Shown: piece after piece, positions 34,056 through 44,855 of the stretch | How positions within the stretch are numbered: the stretch's first letter is position 1 | How the letters are laid out: each line of letters starts with the position of its first letter | DNA from: Muricea muricata | Lineage: Eukaryota; Cnidaria; Anthozoa; Malacalcyonacea; Plexauridae | NCBI GenBank assembly: GCA_963855995.1 | Contig: OY979717.1 | Coordinates: 63,234,243-63,298,242, forward strand | Direction of reading: 5' to 3' | Length of the DNA stretch: 64,000 nt | The notes under the pieces: generated by a model | Databases searched by the model: none | What the model was told of the DNA's origin: nothing | Seen by the model: only the letters and a program-made list of their open reading frames with translations | Translations under genes and position numbers: made by a program

Positions 34056-34285
34056 CATCATGTTCACCAATGCTTATGTTAGCCACACGAGGTTCAATTA
34101 TGACAACATTTGCATCAGTTTGCCAAAGACTAAGGAAAAAGTGTTCGCTATATTCTTCCAACATATCAATTGTGATGTTAACTCTGTGGTAAACGGTTCG
34201 CGGTTGTCCTGGACCCAAATCTACTAAATAAGTTATCAAAGGAAAATCTTCTGGTTCGATGGCTGTCCCGTTAGATGGTGTTAAC
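34056..34285 (-). CDS. Calx-beta domain 3, C-terminal half exon
   Basis: The exon is 230 nt, phase 2 to phase 1, with a CTGACAG acceptor after a T-rich tract and a GTAAGT donor. It encodes LTPSNGTAIEPEDFPL, VNITIDMLEEYSEHFFLSL and ANISIGEHDG. This matches the Calx-beta C-half pattern, with EEYSEHF as the conserved acidic block. It is the last Calx-beta; the next exon downstream (25650-25778) begins the EGF series. Confidence 0.82.
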
Positions 34286-34449
34286 CTGTCAGTAGAAAAA
34301 ATTAAATTTAAAATGGGTAGAGCTCAATTAGTTGAATGTATTTTACTATATTTAAAGAGCGATATTGCACGATACCACGGGACGACTTTAGTACACTGTG
34401 ATCACAGATTTGTACTCCTTTTGAGTGCACTGAATTGGATATTTTGAGT

Positions 34450-34468
34450 TGCGGGGGGGGGGGGGGGA
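34450..34468 (+). repeat. Poly-G tract
   Basis: An uninterrupted run of G (about 15) in the intron just upstream of Calx-beta domain 3. Similar shorter runs occur near 5290 and 25932. Able in principle to form a G-quadruplex on the minus-strand template. Confidence 0.6.
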
Positions 34469-35043
34469 GAAATTCAACATCTTCCGCCTCCAGTACCTTC
34501 CCTTGGCCTTTGTGAATTGCCTCCCACCCTTTTTTCTACGATTTTGGCTATGTTGCTATATTAAGTCGTCCTATCTTATTATGCTCATGGCAGCTATAAC
34601 TCGAGTGCTATTTATGAACATTAAAAAAAGAATAACATGCCTCTGATGGCACACTTGACTGACGATAATGTTTAATTCCAATTAAAATGGTGAATAGTCA
34701 ATATTCTTGTTCTGAATTTCGATAGTTTGCTTGAAAGCGGACTAAAAGTCATTAAAAGTCACGACGTTCCTTGTTGTTTTCCCGCCCCCTGCCCTCGCCG
34801 GAATCCCACATTCCGCTGTGACCCAGAACATCTATCATGCCTGCAGGGTTGCTATGAGAAGTTTACCACACCTTTTCGGCAATAATACGTTTGTCAATAT
34901 TTTCCGGATTTAAATACTTATTTATCACCAACCATACATCAAACAAGAAATCGTTTATTTATACATGCAAAAGTATTATGAATAATCCTCAATTCTTACT
35001 TCGCTTTATGCCTGTTCAAAGGTTTCCGGTAAAGTTTACTTGC

Positions 35044-35152
35044 CTAACGCTAACTGTGGTTTCCAGGAAATCTTGTAGGACCAAGCCAACTAAAGCGAAC
35101 CCTGAATCTTCATCAGCCTCGTAGTGTGACGATGAAAAGTTCACTCGAAGAA
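35044..35152 (-). CDS. Calx-beta domain 3, N-terminal half exon, GC donor
   Basis: This is a 109-nt exon, phase 1 to phase 2, the same size and phases as 44747-44855. It encodes LRVNFSSSHYEADEDSGF then ALVGLVLQDFLETTVSVR. The acceptor is CAG. The donor reads AG|GCAAGT, the strong consensus of the rare GC-AG intron class, and the next exon (34056-34285) completes the AGG codon in frame. No GT donor nearby keeps the frame. Confidence 0.75.
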
Positions 35153-35797
35153 CTGAAAACAAATGAGACATATTGCTGGCATGTACGATTTATAAGTGAC
35201 GTGTTTGTGTTCAATTGACAATGTTGCAATTTATTACAAGTTATAAACAAGCGTTGGATGGTAGGGACAAAAAGGTCCTAGCTATTACAAATTAATCATT
35301 GATCCGTCACGACAAACAATCAATGGGGCTAGTAATATGCATTAGTTTTAGGGTGTTTGTAAAGAACAGAATGAACCGAGTGGACCGAAAGCGGTAACGA
35401 ACATTACAGGAAACGGTTGAAACCGGAAATTCTTACCTAATTTCCTGCATAAAATTGCCAAAATTGCGCCGGGAATTTCCGATTTTGGTCGTTTCCGATG
35501 TCGCGCGTTTCCGGTTTAGATTATAAGCTCGAGAGACAGGCTTCTCAACCTTGCTTGCATTTGTTATCATTTGTTTTGAGAGATATAAGTTTGTATTAGG
35601 CGGATCCTTCATATAAGAATGTAATGTAAGCATGCAATAAGTGTGATATACGCCTGGCATTTTTGCATGCGAACACGTAACGGTCATTCGAAAAGAGACA
35701 ATTTTTTTCGCAACCGCGCGTATATTTTTGGAGTCTGGTAGGGAATTTAACTATTGAAAAATTCATCACATATATCAGTCTTCTGTCAGTCTACCGT

Positions 35798-36110
35798 ATG
35801 TATATGGGTTTAGCTTCACATAAAATCGAAAGGATTTTGAAGGAAGTTGGCATACAGGTATACTATTCTAGTGACGACAAATTGTTTCGATCTCTTACAC
35901 ATAAGGATAGAGTTAATGAGTTTCAGACACCTGGTGTGTACCGCATTCCTTGTGAATGTGGTTTGGTTTACATCGGTGAGACTGGCCGAAATCTCTCATT
36001 ACGTCTTAAAGAACATAACACTAATTGCGAGAAAGCCGAACTCGAAAAATCAGCCGTGGCTAAACACTTATGAACCATCGCATAAAATGGAATGAAGCGA
36101 CCATTTTAGT
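35798..36110 (+). pseudogene. Penelope-like element GIY-YIG endonuclease fragment
   Basis: The frame reads LASHKIERILKEVGIQVYYS, then FQTPGVYRIPCECGLVYIGE and TGRNLSLRLKEHNTNCEKAE. GVYRI...VYIGETGR is the GIY-YIG nuclease signature with the catalytic Arg, and the upstream helix fits the linker after the RT of Penelope-like retroelements. Frame is lost at TGA 36072, and the next frame continues EPSHKMEWNEATILVIDN. No RT domain precedes it, so it is a 5'-truncated copy. Confidence 0.8.
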
Positions 36111-36451
36111 CATCGATAATCATACAATTGAAATGAGAAGCACAGTACGATAGATCAGGAAGGTAAGCCACTGGATAGTACGTGGCGCGCTCTCTTTACT
36201 GTGGCAAATTGATTTCTCTTTCTTTGCGTGCGCGTGAATGAATTACAAGCTTTGTTGCTTGTTAGATTTGACGTTGTTGATTTAACCGTTTAATTAACAT
36301 TCAAATTACGCGAGCATACAAATCACGACATTTTACCTATTTAAGGGACGTGCGAATTTAAATTAGTCACATTATCCCCGATATTAGCGGAGTTCAAAGT
36401 CGTTGCTCGTGATAGCTAGTAAAAGTGGTATGTCATGACATCATCCTCACT

Positions 36452-36664
36452 GATCTCAACAATATGGCGGACTATCATGAATGCCTAACACTGATTGGTC
36501 AGATTTAAAATTTATTGTTGATTGATTAGTCACGAATTCAACTGACGGCAAATATCTAAATTTGCTTTTTGCTCTACAATATTTTGTATTTTTGCAAAAA
36601 GATTTGGCAACTTTCACAACCAACGAAGGGTGGTCATTTATGATCTCAAGAATATGGCGGAATA
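36452..36664 (+). repeat. Short direct repeat containing AATATGGCGGA
   Basis: TGATCTCAA(C/G)AATATGGCGGA followed by (C/A)TATCA occurs at 36452-36476 and again at 36640-36664, 188 bp apart in the same orientation. No known function. Confidence 0.55.
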
Positions 36665-36996
36665 TCAGGAGTAGCAAACACTTAAGGCATCCAAAAAGGC
36701 GAGAACTGAGACGAAAACGACTGCGACAAGACTCTTGAAGAGAGATTAATGCTGGGAAAATACAGTGAAGCGCCAAGAACTGACTACTGCGTGAAACACA
36801 AGGCAAGTTTGTTATTACTTTCTTATTACTGTATTTCAAAATACTGACGGACTTTACATGTAAAAGAATATGAGCGATTTAACGGAAAATAATCACTTTT
36901 TATGCAAAAATTTGATAAAATTTAGAATAATCCCTGTTTCACAAAACAAAGTAATCGACTATAATATTAATCTCTCTAATATTTTAATACACTTAC

Positions 36997-37229
36997 TGTC
37001 ATTGTCTAAGATAGAAACAGTTGTAGTTCCAAATGTTCCAATTGTAAGTTTGGCATCCAAAGTTGACAAAGTAACGGAAAAATGTTCTGTACTTTCCACT
37101 ACATCATCATCAATGATAGTCACTGCCAATTGTTGTACAGATGAAAATCCTGGATTAAATACTACTTCAGAATTGACAATTGGGCTGAAATCAGATGGCC
37201 ATAACGCTGTACCATGGTTTGTGGAAAAT
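36997..37229 (-). CDS. Calx-beta domain 2, C-terminal half exon
   Basis: The exon is 233 nt, phase 2 to phase 1, with a TTTTGCAG acceptor and a GTAAGT donor. The translation contains FSTNHGTALWPSDFSP, TIIDDDVVESTEHFSVTL and TVSILDND. The acidic DDD and ESTEHF blocks are typical of the calcium-binding face of Calx-beta. It continues domain 2 from 44747-44855 and is followed by the N-half of domain 3 at 35044-35152. Confidence 0.82.
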
Positions 37230-37846
37230 CTGCAAAATGTTGCAATCAGATTTACCAATAATAAGATCTAACCCACAGATATATTATTGCTACCCTTGCT
37301 AAAGTTCTAACAGATTGTTAAAAAAATCATTATAAAACTCTCGAATTTCAATGGCCTCAATTTCAATAGTCAAATCTTGTCATCACAAATGTCACATCTT
37401 CAAAACTCAAACAAAGAAAACTATGCTCCTTTTTCACACTACAAGTTTATGGCAATTTGTATTACAATTACAAAATTATACTGTGATTCACAATCACCAT
37501 GCAAGCATATGGATTACAGCTCGACAGGTAATCAGAGACCGCTTTTGCATATTTTTCATTATTTTTATATAAGAACTATTGATTGGGTACATAACTGAAA
37601 GAAGTTTTTAAGTACGAATAACTCGAATTTGCTCGGCTTGATTCAAAAACATTAAACATGCCATAGTTAATATAGAAGACCGGGTTTGGAAGGCCGGCAA
37701 ACTTCAAAGCAACACGTGACAAATTTGCATATCATGTTACAAAGTACGTCACGTGACAGATATAGTGCATCGCGATCTGCAATTCATAGTAGAAAATAGA
37801 GGGATATTCATGAAAAGTCATTATTTTCTCGTTACATACGAGGTCT

Positions 37847-38020
37847 ATGGAGGAAAGCGGCGCTGAGTACATGGAGGTGGATGAGGAGAGTTCTTTGCTG
37901 CTTTGTGAAGGCAATGAAGCGGATAATTTGGATTTTGAAGGTGATTTTGAGCAAACTCTTACTATGCTAGATATGGGCGTCGAGGAAGTGATGATCGAGG
38001 TTCAAAATTCTCATGAAGAG
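37847..38020 (+). pseudogene. P-type element gene 2, exon 1 (acidic N-terminus)
   Basis: ATG 37847 opens 58 codons rich in Glu and Asp (MEESGAEYMEVDEESSLLLC, then EADNLDFEGDFEQTLTMLDM) and ends in phase 0 at GTGAGT after HEE. It has no known domain. It is linked to exon 2 by matching phase and spacing of 71 bp. Confidence 0.65.
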
Positions 38021-38091
38021 GTGAGTTGAAACATCAGAATCTAGGCTCAGCGATACCATTTCAATAGCCTGACTATAATTTACATCTCTAG

Positions 38092-38556
38092 GTCGAAGGA
38101 AATAAACAATTCCCTTGAGATGTTTGTGAGAAAATTTGCAAGTCAAAGGGTGGCCTCACAAAACACCAACGAAGCAAGCACATGGCAGAATTAGGAGAGA
38201 GTTCAACTTCATCTCCTGCCAACGTTATTACGCTTGAAAAAACCAAGTCTTTTATCAGAGATATTGGGCGATATTTGACAGACGAGAAACTTTACAAGCC
38301 TGACCAAATTTCAGAAGTTTGTAAGCTGGAACCGAGTGAGTCCTTTGTAAATTTTTTAAATGACATCCTGCTGAAGCTTAAAAGAAAGAAGAGCAAAGAT
38401 AAATTTATGAAGGAGTTTTATGGCAATACTAACGCCCATTGGCAGGAGTATTTTCGTCCTTCTCCTGACAAAAAGATTGTGTTTTTGATGCTAATCCATC
38501 TTCCAGAGCGTTTGACATACCTTGAGCAAGTTATAAATGAACCATCTGAACCTGAG
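38092..38556 (+). pseudogene. P-type element gene 2, exon 2 (C2H2 finger with stop)
   Basis: The acceptor TCTCTAG precedes GTCGAAGGA. The frame reads QFP-stop-DVCEKICKSKGGLTKH and QRSKH. The TGA at 38116-38118 falls exactly where the first zinc-binding Cys of a C2H2 finger should be (C-x2-C-x12-H-x4-H), so a TGC or TGT codon has become TGA. The remainder (TLEKTKSFIRDIGRYLTDEK, EPSESFVNFLNDILLKL, HWQEYFRPSPDKKIVFLML) is well kept. The exon is phase 0 at both ends, with donor GTAATT. Confidence 0.7.
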
Positions 38557-38794
38557 GTAATTGTTTTCTGGCATTAGCCAGTTTTATATTCATAAGTTTT
38601 CCCCATTGTATGTCTGTAGCTAAGGCATTTCACGAAAAAGACCCTTTGGGTATATCATAATTAATATGGATTAAAAGTTGGTTACCTGCTAATGTATCTC
38701 TCCCCACTGAATTAAAAAATGGACTACACCATAGGCTAGCTACACCATGGCAATACATTAGATTTGTTTGGACATTATGTTTATTTATTATTAG

Positions 38795-39340
38795 GATGTA
38801 TCTCTATCACCACAAGAGCATGGGCCATTGACCTATTTGGCAGGTTATGTAATAAGGTCTTTGTACCAGAAAAGCAAAAATTGTTCCAGGTGGGACTCGC
38901 AGAGAAACAAAGAGATTCAGGGTTTAATGTATTCAATGCGGACGGCAACAGAGGACAATGATTATATATCATCTTTGTCAAGAGGTGGTCTTTGGTCACC
39001 CCATTCTTGGCTTGTAAGTGTAATTGAAGCTAGTAAGATTGTCTTTAGGAAGCACACAAATAAGGACAGGACTATACGTCTACCAGTAGACAAAATGGGG
39101 AATGAAGTGTTAGCTTCATACCATGTGAAGAGCTTGTGGTGCAATATTGATGCAAACTGTGACATAGAAATCTCTAAAGAATGTCAGTCCCTGTGCTTAG
39201 AAAATATTGTAAAGTTATATCTTACTGTCAGAAGTTTTTCATTTGTCAAAGATATTGTAAATAAGTATAAACTAATTGAAGGTGCCCAGCGAAAAAAAGC
39301 TTTACGGAAAGAACTGAAGAAAGCGAGTGAAGTGATGTAA
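38795..39340 (+). pseudogene. P-type element gene 2, exon 3
   Basis: The acceptor ATTATTAG precedes DVSLSPQEHGPLTYLAGYVI. The exon runs 181 codons to TAA through RSLYQKSKNCSRWDSQRN, RGGLWSPHSWLVSVIEASKI and a basic end KKALRKELKKASEVM. I do not recognise the fold. The L-T-Y-L-A-G-Y-V block resembles a segment found near the end of several DNA transposon proteins. With exons 1-2 the product would be about 394 residues, with the finger near residue 66. Confidence 0.7.
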
Positions 39341-39870
39341 CTAAGGCCAGAAAATTCTAAATGTAAATATTAATAATATACAACTGAATACAAAATGTAA
39401 ATATTTTTCAAGTTTCTACAAATATTTATGCAGGTATAGTAATAGGAAAATATGTACACTAATTCACCAACAAAGTTCAGGTTAATAAAATTTAAGGGTG
39501 CTATTAAATAGATAATATAACTGATCAAACTAGCATTGCTAGTGCAGTTGGTGCAGTCAAAAGTGCACAAAGATATTGGTTGTTTCACTACCTCAAGCAA
39601 TAAAGCAGAATTGACTGTTTTGAGCAAAGACCCTTTGTCAGAGCCCCTTACTTCAGGATGAAGGGCCTTAGCTCAAAATGTCAAATTCTACATGTACTTC
39701 ATTGTTTCTTTCAGTCAGGGAAAAAAGATCTTTATGTTAATACATGCATGAAAGACATACTGATTGGATAGTTAAAGTGAGGTAAAACAGCATGGCATTT
39801 CTCTTACAGGCCAAACATGGGCAATGTGTGCAACCATTAGTACATTCATATTTCATAACAAGCACTCACA

Positions 39871-40030
39871 TAGACCTTATGCAAAAATCGTGATCCGGAC
39901 CGTGTACACTAGGAAACGGGAGTTTACGCATTGTTATTGGTCACTCCTGGCGAAGAGTGACCAATAACAACGCGTAAATTCCTGTTTCCTAGGATACACG
40001 GTCCGGATCACGATTTATGCATAAGGTCTA
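39871..40030. mobile_element. Small palindromic MITE inside the P-type element
   Basis: TAGACCTTATGCAAAAATCG continuing to GTCCGGACCGTGTA-type sequence at the left is the inverse of TACACGGTCCGGATCACGAT...AAGGTCTA at the right. GTTATTGGTCACTC is inverted internally around CTGGCG. It lies between the two convergent genes. Confidence 0.78.
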
Positions 40031-40127
40031 TGCTCTCTAATGTTTTTGCACAAGCAAGTTTGAGATTTTAGGCAGAATTCTTGAACAATTGTTACTGGTA
40101 CTGTACTTGAGTTACAAAACTATTCCA

Positions 40128-40266
40128 GGGCCAGTTGTATAAAATTATCTTTAACTCTCAATTTTTTAGTTAGAACGCCAGTTGCATTAACCTTTCAAAT
40201 TGCCCTTTGGTTAACCTTTGTATCAACTGCAGTTAGCTTGAGCTGCTTTTCTATACAACTGGTCCC
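40128..40266. mobile_element. MITE related to 5644-5884
   Basis: GGGCCAGTTGTATA at the left is the inverse of TATACAACTGGTCCC at the right. The end resembles GGGGCCGGTTGTATCAAAGG of the element at 5644-5884, so both probably belong to one family. Confidence 0.65.
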
Positions 40267-40601
40267 AGAAAAGCATAAAATTTTAACTATGATCTTTCAA
40301 TGAATTTTTGCTTGTCAATGTTGGTTAAAATTTCACACTTCTTAGGTTTTATTTCTACAGCTGAGTTACTATTTCCTTATCATCAAACAACTGTTTTAAA
40401 ACTCTGCCCTTTTTGCCACAAAACCATCCAAAAGGGTACATCTAGCTTTATTTGTGTGTAAAACAACTGCTTCCTCAAATGTTCATTTTCAGTTAGCAAT
40501 ATGGTTCAGTTCCCTCGAAATGTTCAATAACAAGACAGCTATGCAAAGTGATCAACATTGCATAATTTCTACAATTGTTTTAAAGATCATTTTTACATGC
40601 A

Positions 40602-43045
40602 CTATTTTTTTGTTTGTTTTTTGTTCTTCTTTTTGGGTAGCGGCTCCTCACTGATATTAGACCACTTCATACGCTTACAAGAATGTCGTCCAGAAACATT
40701 TCCTTCTATTGACTGTGGGGCAACGTCTCTCAATGTGGCAATCTTGAGGTCATTATACCCAAATTCAGCTGCTGTTGGGTTGTCACTTCTTCGTCCTTGT
40801 GCTCGCTGGCAGCCAAAGTACTCCTCAACATCATCCTGGCAAAATCTTTCTGTGAGAACAAACTCAAATCCTTCACTCAACAAAAACTTTGTCAGGGAAA
40901 CTACCGAATTAACTGTGATTTTTAGACCAGTGAAGGTTTGGACACTCAAGAACATACGCCCTCTGTCATCATCTGTGAATGAGCCTTCTCTTGAAATAGT
41001 GAATGATTTCCAGCTATCGAAGTATGGAATGAATTCATTCTTCAACCAGTCAAACCTGTCATCATCTTCAAGTTGGTATGGGGCCAGCAGTGGATTGCGC
41101 TTTCTTTGATGCTCTGAAGTTGAACGAACATACATGCAATCAAAAAAATCGTTCATCATTTTGCAAAACTTTGCTGTTTCACTTGCTTCACCTGATGAAT
41201 AGTGCCGTTGGAGAGCTTGTGCAACTGTGTTACTCAATACTTGAACTGCAAAGCTGACTTTCATTTTTGCAAATGACTTGAGTTGGATGTGCTCTACAGT
41301 TAACTTAGGCAGCTGATGTAATCCAAAATCCTGATCTGAATAGTACAGCTTGGCAATATGTTCCCAAAGCATGTACTTGCCGTTGTTCCACAAGTAATGG
41401 GTACATTTGCCACTGCCAGAATTGAAAAGACAGTTTCTTGCAGTCTTCAATAAATGTGGGGCATCGGAAAAAAAGTAGATTTTCCTGCTAGGTGCAAACA
41501 AGTTGGTGGTATAGTGCACCAAATCTCCACTGCCTGGATCCATCAAGTCTGCATGCAGTTCAAAAAATAAGCGATTTGGTGAAGCCCCATCAGATACAGC
41601 AGCACAAACCCAAAGGTTGCAGACAAGCTCAAGCACGGACACAGCTTTCCAAAACAATGGCATGATCTGGTAGGATGTCACATCTTTTGTTAAGAAGTAG
41701 GCAATTGCATATTTCAAATCTGTGGCTGCACCTCTAGCGAAGAAAATAAGGGCATGTGTGGCAAGCTCAGTTGAACCAAAACTGCTGACGTTTAGTTCCT
41801 CTTCGCCAAGATCAACAAAACCAATAAGTTCATTGGAATGTTTATCAAAGACCAATTTTGATTGTATTTTCATTTCATCAAATGCAATGACAACATACCT
41901 TTGAATACCAAAATACTGACTTGTTTGACTCCTTAACCGTTCTGTATTCTCAGGGTGGAAACCAGCCTTAGGTTTGAAAAAGTTCCGATAGTCTCGCAAG
42001 GTTTTTTCACTTGGAAGGACCAAAACGCCAGAATCTCTTATTTCTCTATATGCTGCTGGTGATTTTGCGTGAATGGAAAGGCAAAATCTGATGATATGAG
42101 GGTGGTACCTTCTTCCAAACTTTGGCGATGCAAGCAGTTTCCGTTGTTGCTCCCAAAAAACTCTCATGTGTGGGGTTACCTCATTACCAGCATCAGCAAG
42201 GGTTGTTAGGATATCTTTTTCCAAAGTTTCATCTATTGAAATGCTATTCTTGGAAATTTCTTTTTCAAGCTGAGAAATACGATTCTCTAGCTCCTTACTG
42301 ACAATCCTCTGCTTTTGAACAGTGGCAACCAACCGTTCCTTACTTGATCTAGACAGAGGTGCTTTATCCTTCAGGGGGATAGGTGGTTGACCTTTGCTTT
42401 TCTCTTTCTGCTTACTAAAAGACTTTTCTTGCTTGGTACAACTGGAGCAGGAACTATCACCTCAAAGCAATTCACAATCCAGTGACCTCATAAAGATGCA
42501 GGCTTGAAAGGGTGGGCCATCTTCTTCATAATGCTCTGGCTTCAGGGGAACAGTATGTCTAATGACACTGCTTGAGCTGCAGGTAGCAGTTGGATCTTCA
42601 CATTTTGAGTATGTGAGTTCAGTTTTGTTGAGGCCTGCACAAATCTCAGAACTCTCAATTTCGGAAATAATGGTTGAGATGCTTGTATGTTTAACTGAGC
42701 GCTTCATATCTATGTAGATGGCATGATCATCAGGTAGAAACCAGTTATATACAGCCACAGAAAAGTTGAGCCCAGAGGTAACAGAAAAAGTTAGTTTAGG
42801 CAAAGAAAATCTTGGGTTCCAAAATTCAAAAATGACACTGTCCTCATTTTCTATTTTTATCCATCCTTTCATTTTTATCTTCAGAATTCTCTTCTTGAAG
42901 CTTTCCAAGTTGTGATTTACAACAGGCTTACCCAGTTCTTGTCGAACAAGCTCTCGTCGTGCTGTAGTGGCAGAAGAAGGAATACTCTTCACCGGCAAAT
43001 TTAAAGATGGTACTGCCCCAGGCAGCAGTCTCTTACGAATAGAAG
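40602..43045 (-). pseudogene. P-type transposase exon 2: catalytic body with one TGA
   Basis: The acceptor TTTTTAG is followed by a single 814-codon frame interrupted once by TGA at 42464-42462 (CELL-stop-GDSS, probably a CpG transition of CGA). The first part carries KRLLPGAVPSLNLP and a region of about 190 residues. After a Lys-rich linker comes a coiled coil (KELENRISQLEKEISKN), then the P-element transposase body: FDEMKIQSKLVFDKHSNELI, AAVSDGASPNRLFFELH, YFFSDAPHLLKTARN, and FCQDDVEEYFGCQRAQGRRS with NPTAAEFGYN. Total length with exon 1 is about 890 residues, close to the family norm. The basic tail PKKKNKKQTKK may be a nuclear signal. Confidence 0.85.
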
Positions 43046-43980
43046 CTAAAAAGAAAGATTGACTGTTTTTAATACACAACAGAGACTTTGTAAGATCTAT
43101 TGGTCTTCTACTCAGAGAATGTTAAATGATTTGATTGTTATGTAATGTATTTTGGGAATTTAGGATTTTCGTAAATGAGCCCAAGATATGAGCCATAGTG
43201 TATTTAAACCTTTTTCACTACATTCTCCTCACATTGAATTAATGGGAGCTAAAAAACCCTAAAAAACTATGCCTAATTTAATCTATAACTGAATAATGCT
43301 ACAATGTAAATCAACATTCCAGACTGTGGTTGATGCATGAGTCTGTCGGTTCAGAATTTGAATGGAAAACTTGCTAATTATAATGCGCTATTCGAGGCGC
43401 GATTAAGTAAATCAATTTTTATACAACCATTTCATGCAATATACATTGCAAATAAAACACCCAAATTATAATATAGTAAATATTAAAAAAGTTCAGAATT
43501 TCGAAATTTACGATATTGGTAGATATACATATTGAATGTAAATATTGAATGTTTTATTAAGCTGTTATCTCGGTGGACTTACTATACAGGTAGTCTAACT
43601 TTCTAGTTCGAACTTGCGAGCCTGCCAATTGTTACTCGTATATTTAAAATAGGTTCTGTTGTGGTTTTGGAAACAACCGCATATAATGTAAATTTGACAA
43701 TATGGTTCATACATAAAAATGTTAGTTATTCTCGAGTATACATAACTCTTGTGGAATAGCGGTATGATACTACAAATCCCTACAGCATTACGCTATAAAT
43801 GGGCCTAATTGAACCGAACTGAACAGCACACAATGCACACAGAGCGGCGAGAGTCGGGGAGTGTATATAAATACACAAAGGAAGTCATTATGAATACTGT
43901 CTGGTAGACAATCGTTCATTGTTCTCAACAATCCCACGTTTTCGCAATTTTACTTCGTTACGTATGAAAAAAAATAAGAA
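42333..43980. other. Transposase linker and intron of the P-type element
   Basis: 42333-43045 is coding (linker and N-terminal body, see 40602-43045). 43046-43989 is the intron between the THAP exon and the body: AT-rich, no other feature. Confidence 0.5.
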
Positions 43981-43989
43981 TACACTTAC

Positions 43990-44221
43990 GACAATCAATT
44001 TCTTCAGGCTTGAAATGTTTTTCGCAGACATACAGCTCGCCTTTATCTATCTGAGAGCGTAAACTTTTGTCGACAACTCGATCCTTTGTGATCACGTTAA
44101 GCCAAGCCTCTCGAGTTTTCGTTGATACCTCGTCTTTGCCAGACGGAATTCGAAAGATTCCAACCCCAACGTGCTTTCTGCTGGTTCCGGAACCATATAT
44201 TGAACAATTAGCACCGGGCAT
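43990..44221 (-). pseudogene. P-type transposase exon 1: THAP domain
   Basis: ATG at 44221 (minus) starts MPGANCSIYGSGTSRKHVGV, then GIFRIPSGKDEVSTKTREAW and ELYVCEKHFKPEEID. This is a THAP DNA-binding domain at the extreme N-terminus, as in P-element and THAP9 transposases. The second zinc-ligand Cys appears replaced by Ser (GSG where the family has G-C-x; codon TCC). It ends in phase 1 at GTAAGT and joins exon 2 in frame. Confidence 0.82.
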
Positions 44222-44414
44222 TGTAAAAAAATCACCAAACCAACTGTTTTTTTCGCCTCGCAAGTTAAGGTAATTCTACACCTATGTATAGAATTACTAT
44301 GGCTATTGTTTACATATCTGCATACAATGCACTATATGTTCCACGTGACCAAAAATCCAACATACTTCGTCACGTGACCTAGCCTTCCAAACCTGGTCTT
44401 CTATACTAACTATG

Positions 44415-44746
44415 AACATGCGAAATTTTAAATTAAGGCATTTAAATATCTCAAATCGAAGGTTTAGTGTTCAGAAAAGTGAGACAACATGTACGCTACG
44501 TGTTTGTTGAGAGATTACAGAGTTTCAGATTTGACTACATACGGCTATACGAGAACGACTGCGACTACAATATTCTGCTATTTAAACTTTAAAATCAGTT
44601 GGTGCAATAGGCTGCTTTTGATACAAAATGTCTTCAGTTGAAAACAGCTGATGATCCAAAGCGAAGAGATATACGGGTTTGTAGGAGAAAGGGGTGTAGA
44701 AGACAGGACATGTTATGGAAATATTCTGGATAATTTGACACATTAC
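44415..44746. other. Host intron, no feature beyond target duplication
   Basis: Sequence between the P-type transposon and the Calx-beta exon at 44747; only the AACATGC copy at its left edge is noteworthy. Confidence 0.4.
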
Positions 44747-44855
44747 CTAACAGTGACAGATACCGCGAGATTTCCTACGAGTGTAACAGGGATTTGCGCT
44801 GTTCCAACAGTCTCTTGAAATGCGTAGGCGTTACTTGGAATAAACACTGTGGCAA
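44747..44855 (-). CDS. Calx-beta domain 2, N-terminal half exon
   Basis: This is a 109-nt exon, phase 1 to phase 2, between a TAG acceptor and a GTAATG donor. It encodes ATVFIPSNAYAFQETVG followed by TAQIPVTLVGNLAVSVTVR, the first strands of a Calx-beta fold (alternating hydrophobics with a Y-x(3)-E-x(2)-G core). It joins in frame to the exon at 36997-37229 after a 7.5-kb intron that contains the P-type transposon. It is too short for simple ORF finding and is recognised by its pairing, equal length and phase with 35044-35152. Confidence 0.75.

Larger units (their letters stand above)
37662..44414. mobile_element. P/THAP9-type DNA transposon with two convergent genes
   Basis: TIRs start CATAGTTAATATAGAAGACC at the left and are inverted at the right (CATAGTTAGTATAGAAGACC read inward). 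A 7-bp direct repeat AACATGC flanks the element at 37655-37661 and 44415-44421. Subterminal CACGTG motifs occur twice near each end. A transposase gene runs leftward (44221 to 40602) and a second gene runs rightward (37847 to 39340), tail to tail. Both carry nonsense mutations, so the copy is probably inactive. Two small MITEs (39871-40030, 40128-40266) sit between the genes. Confidence 0.88.
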
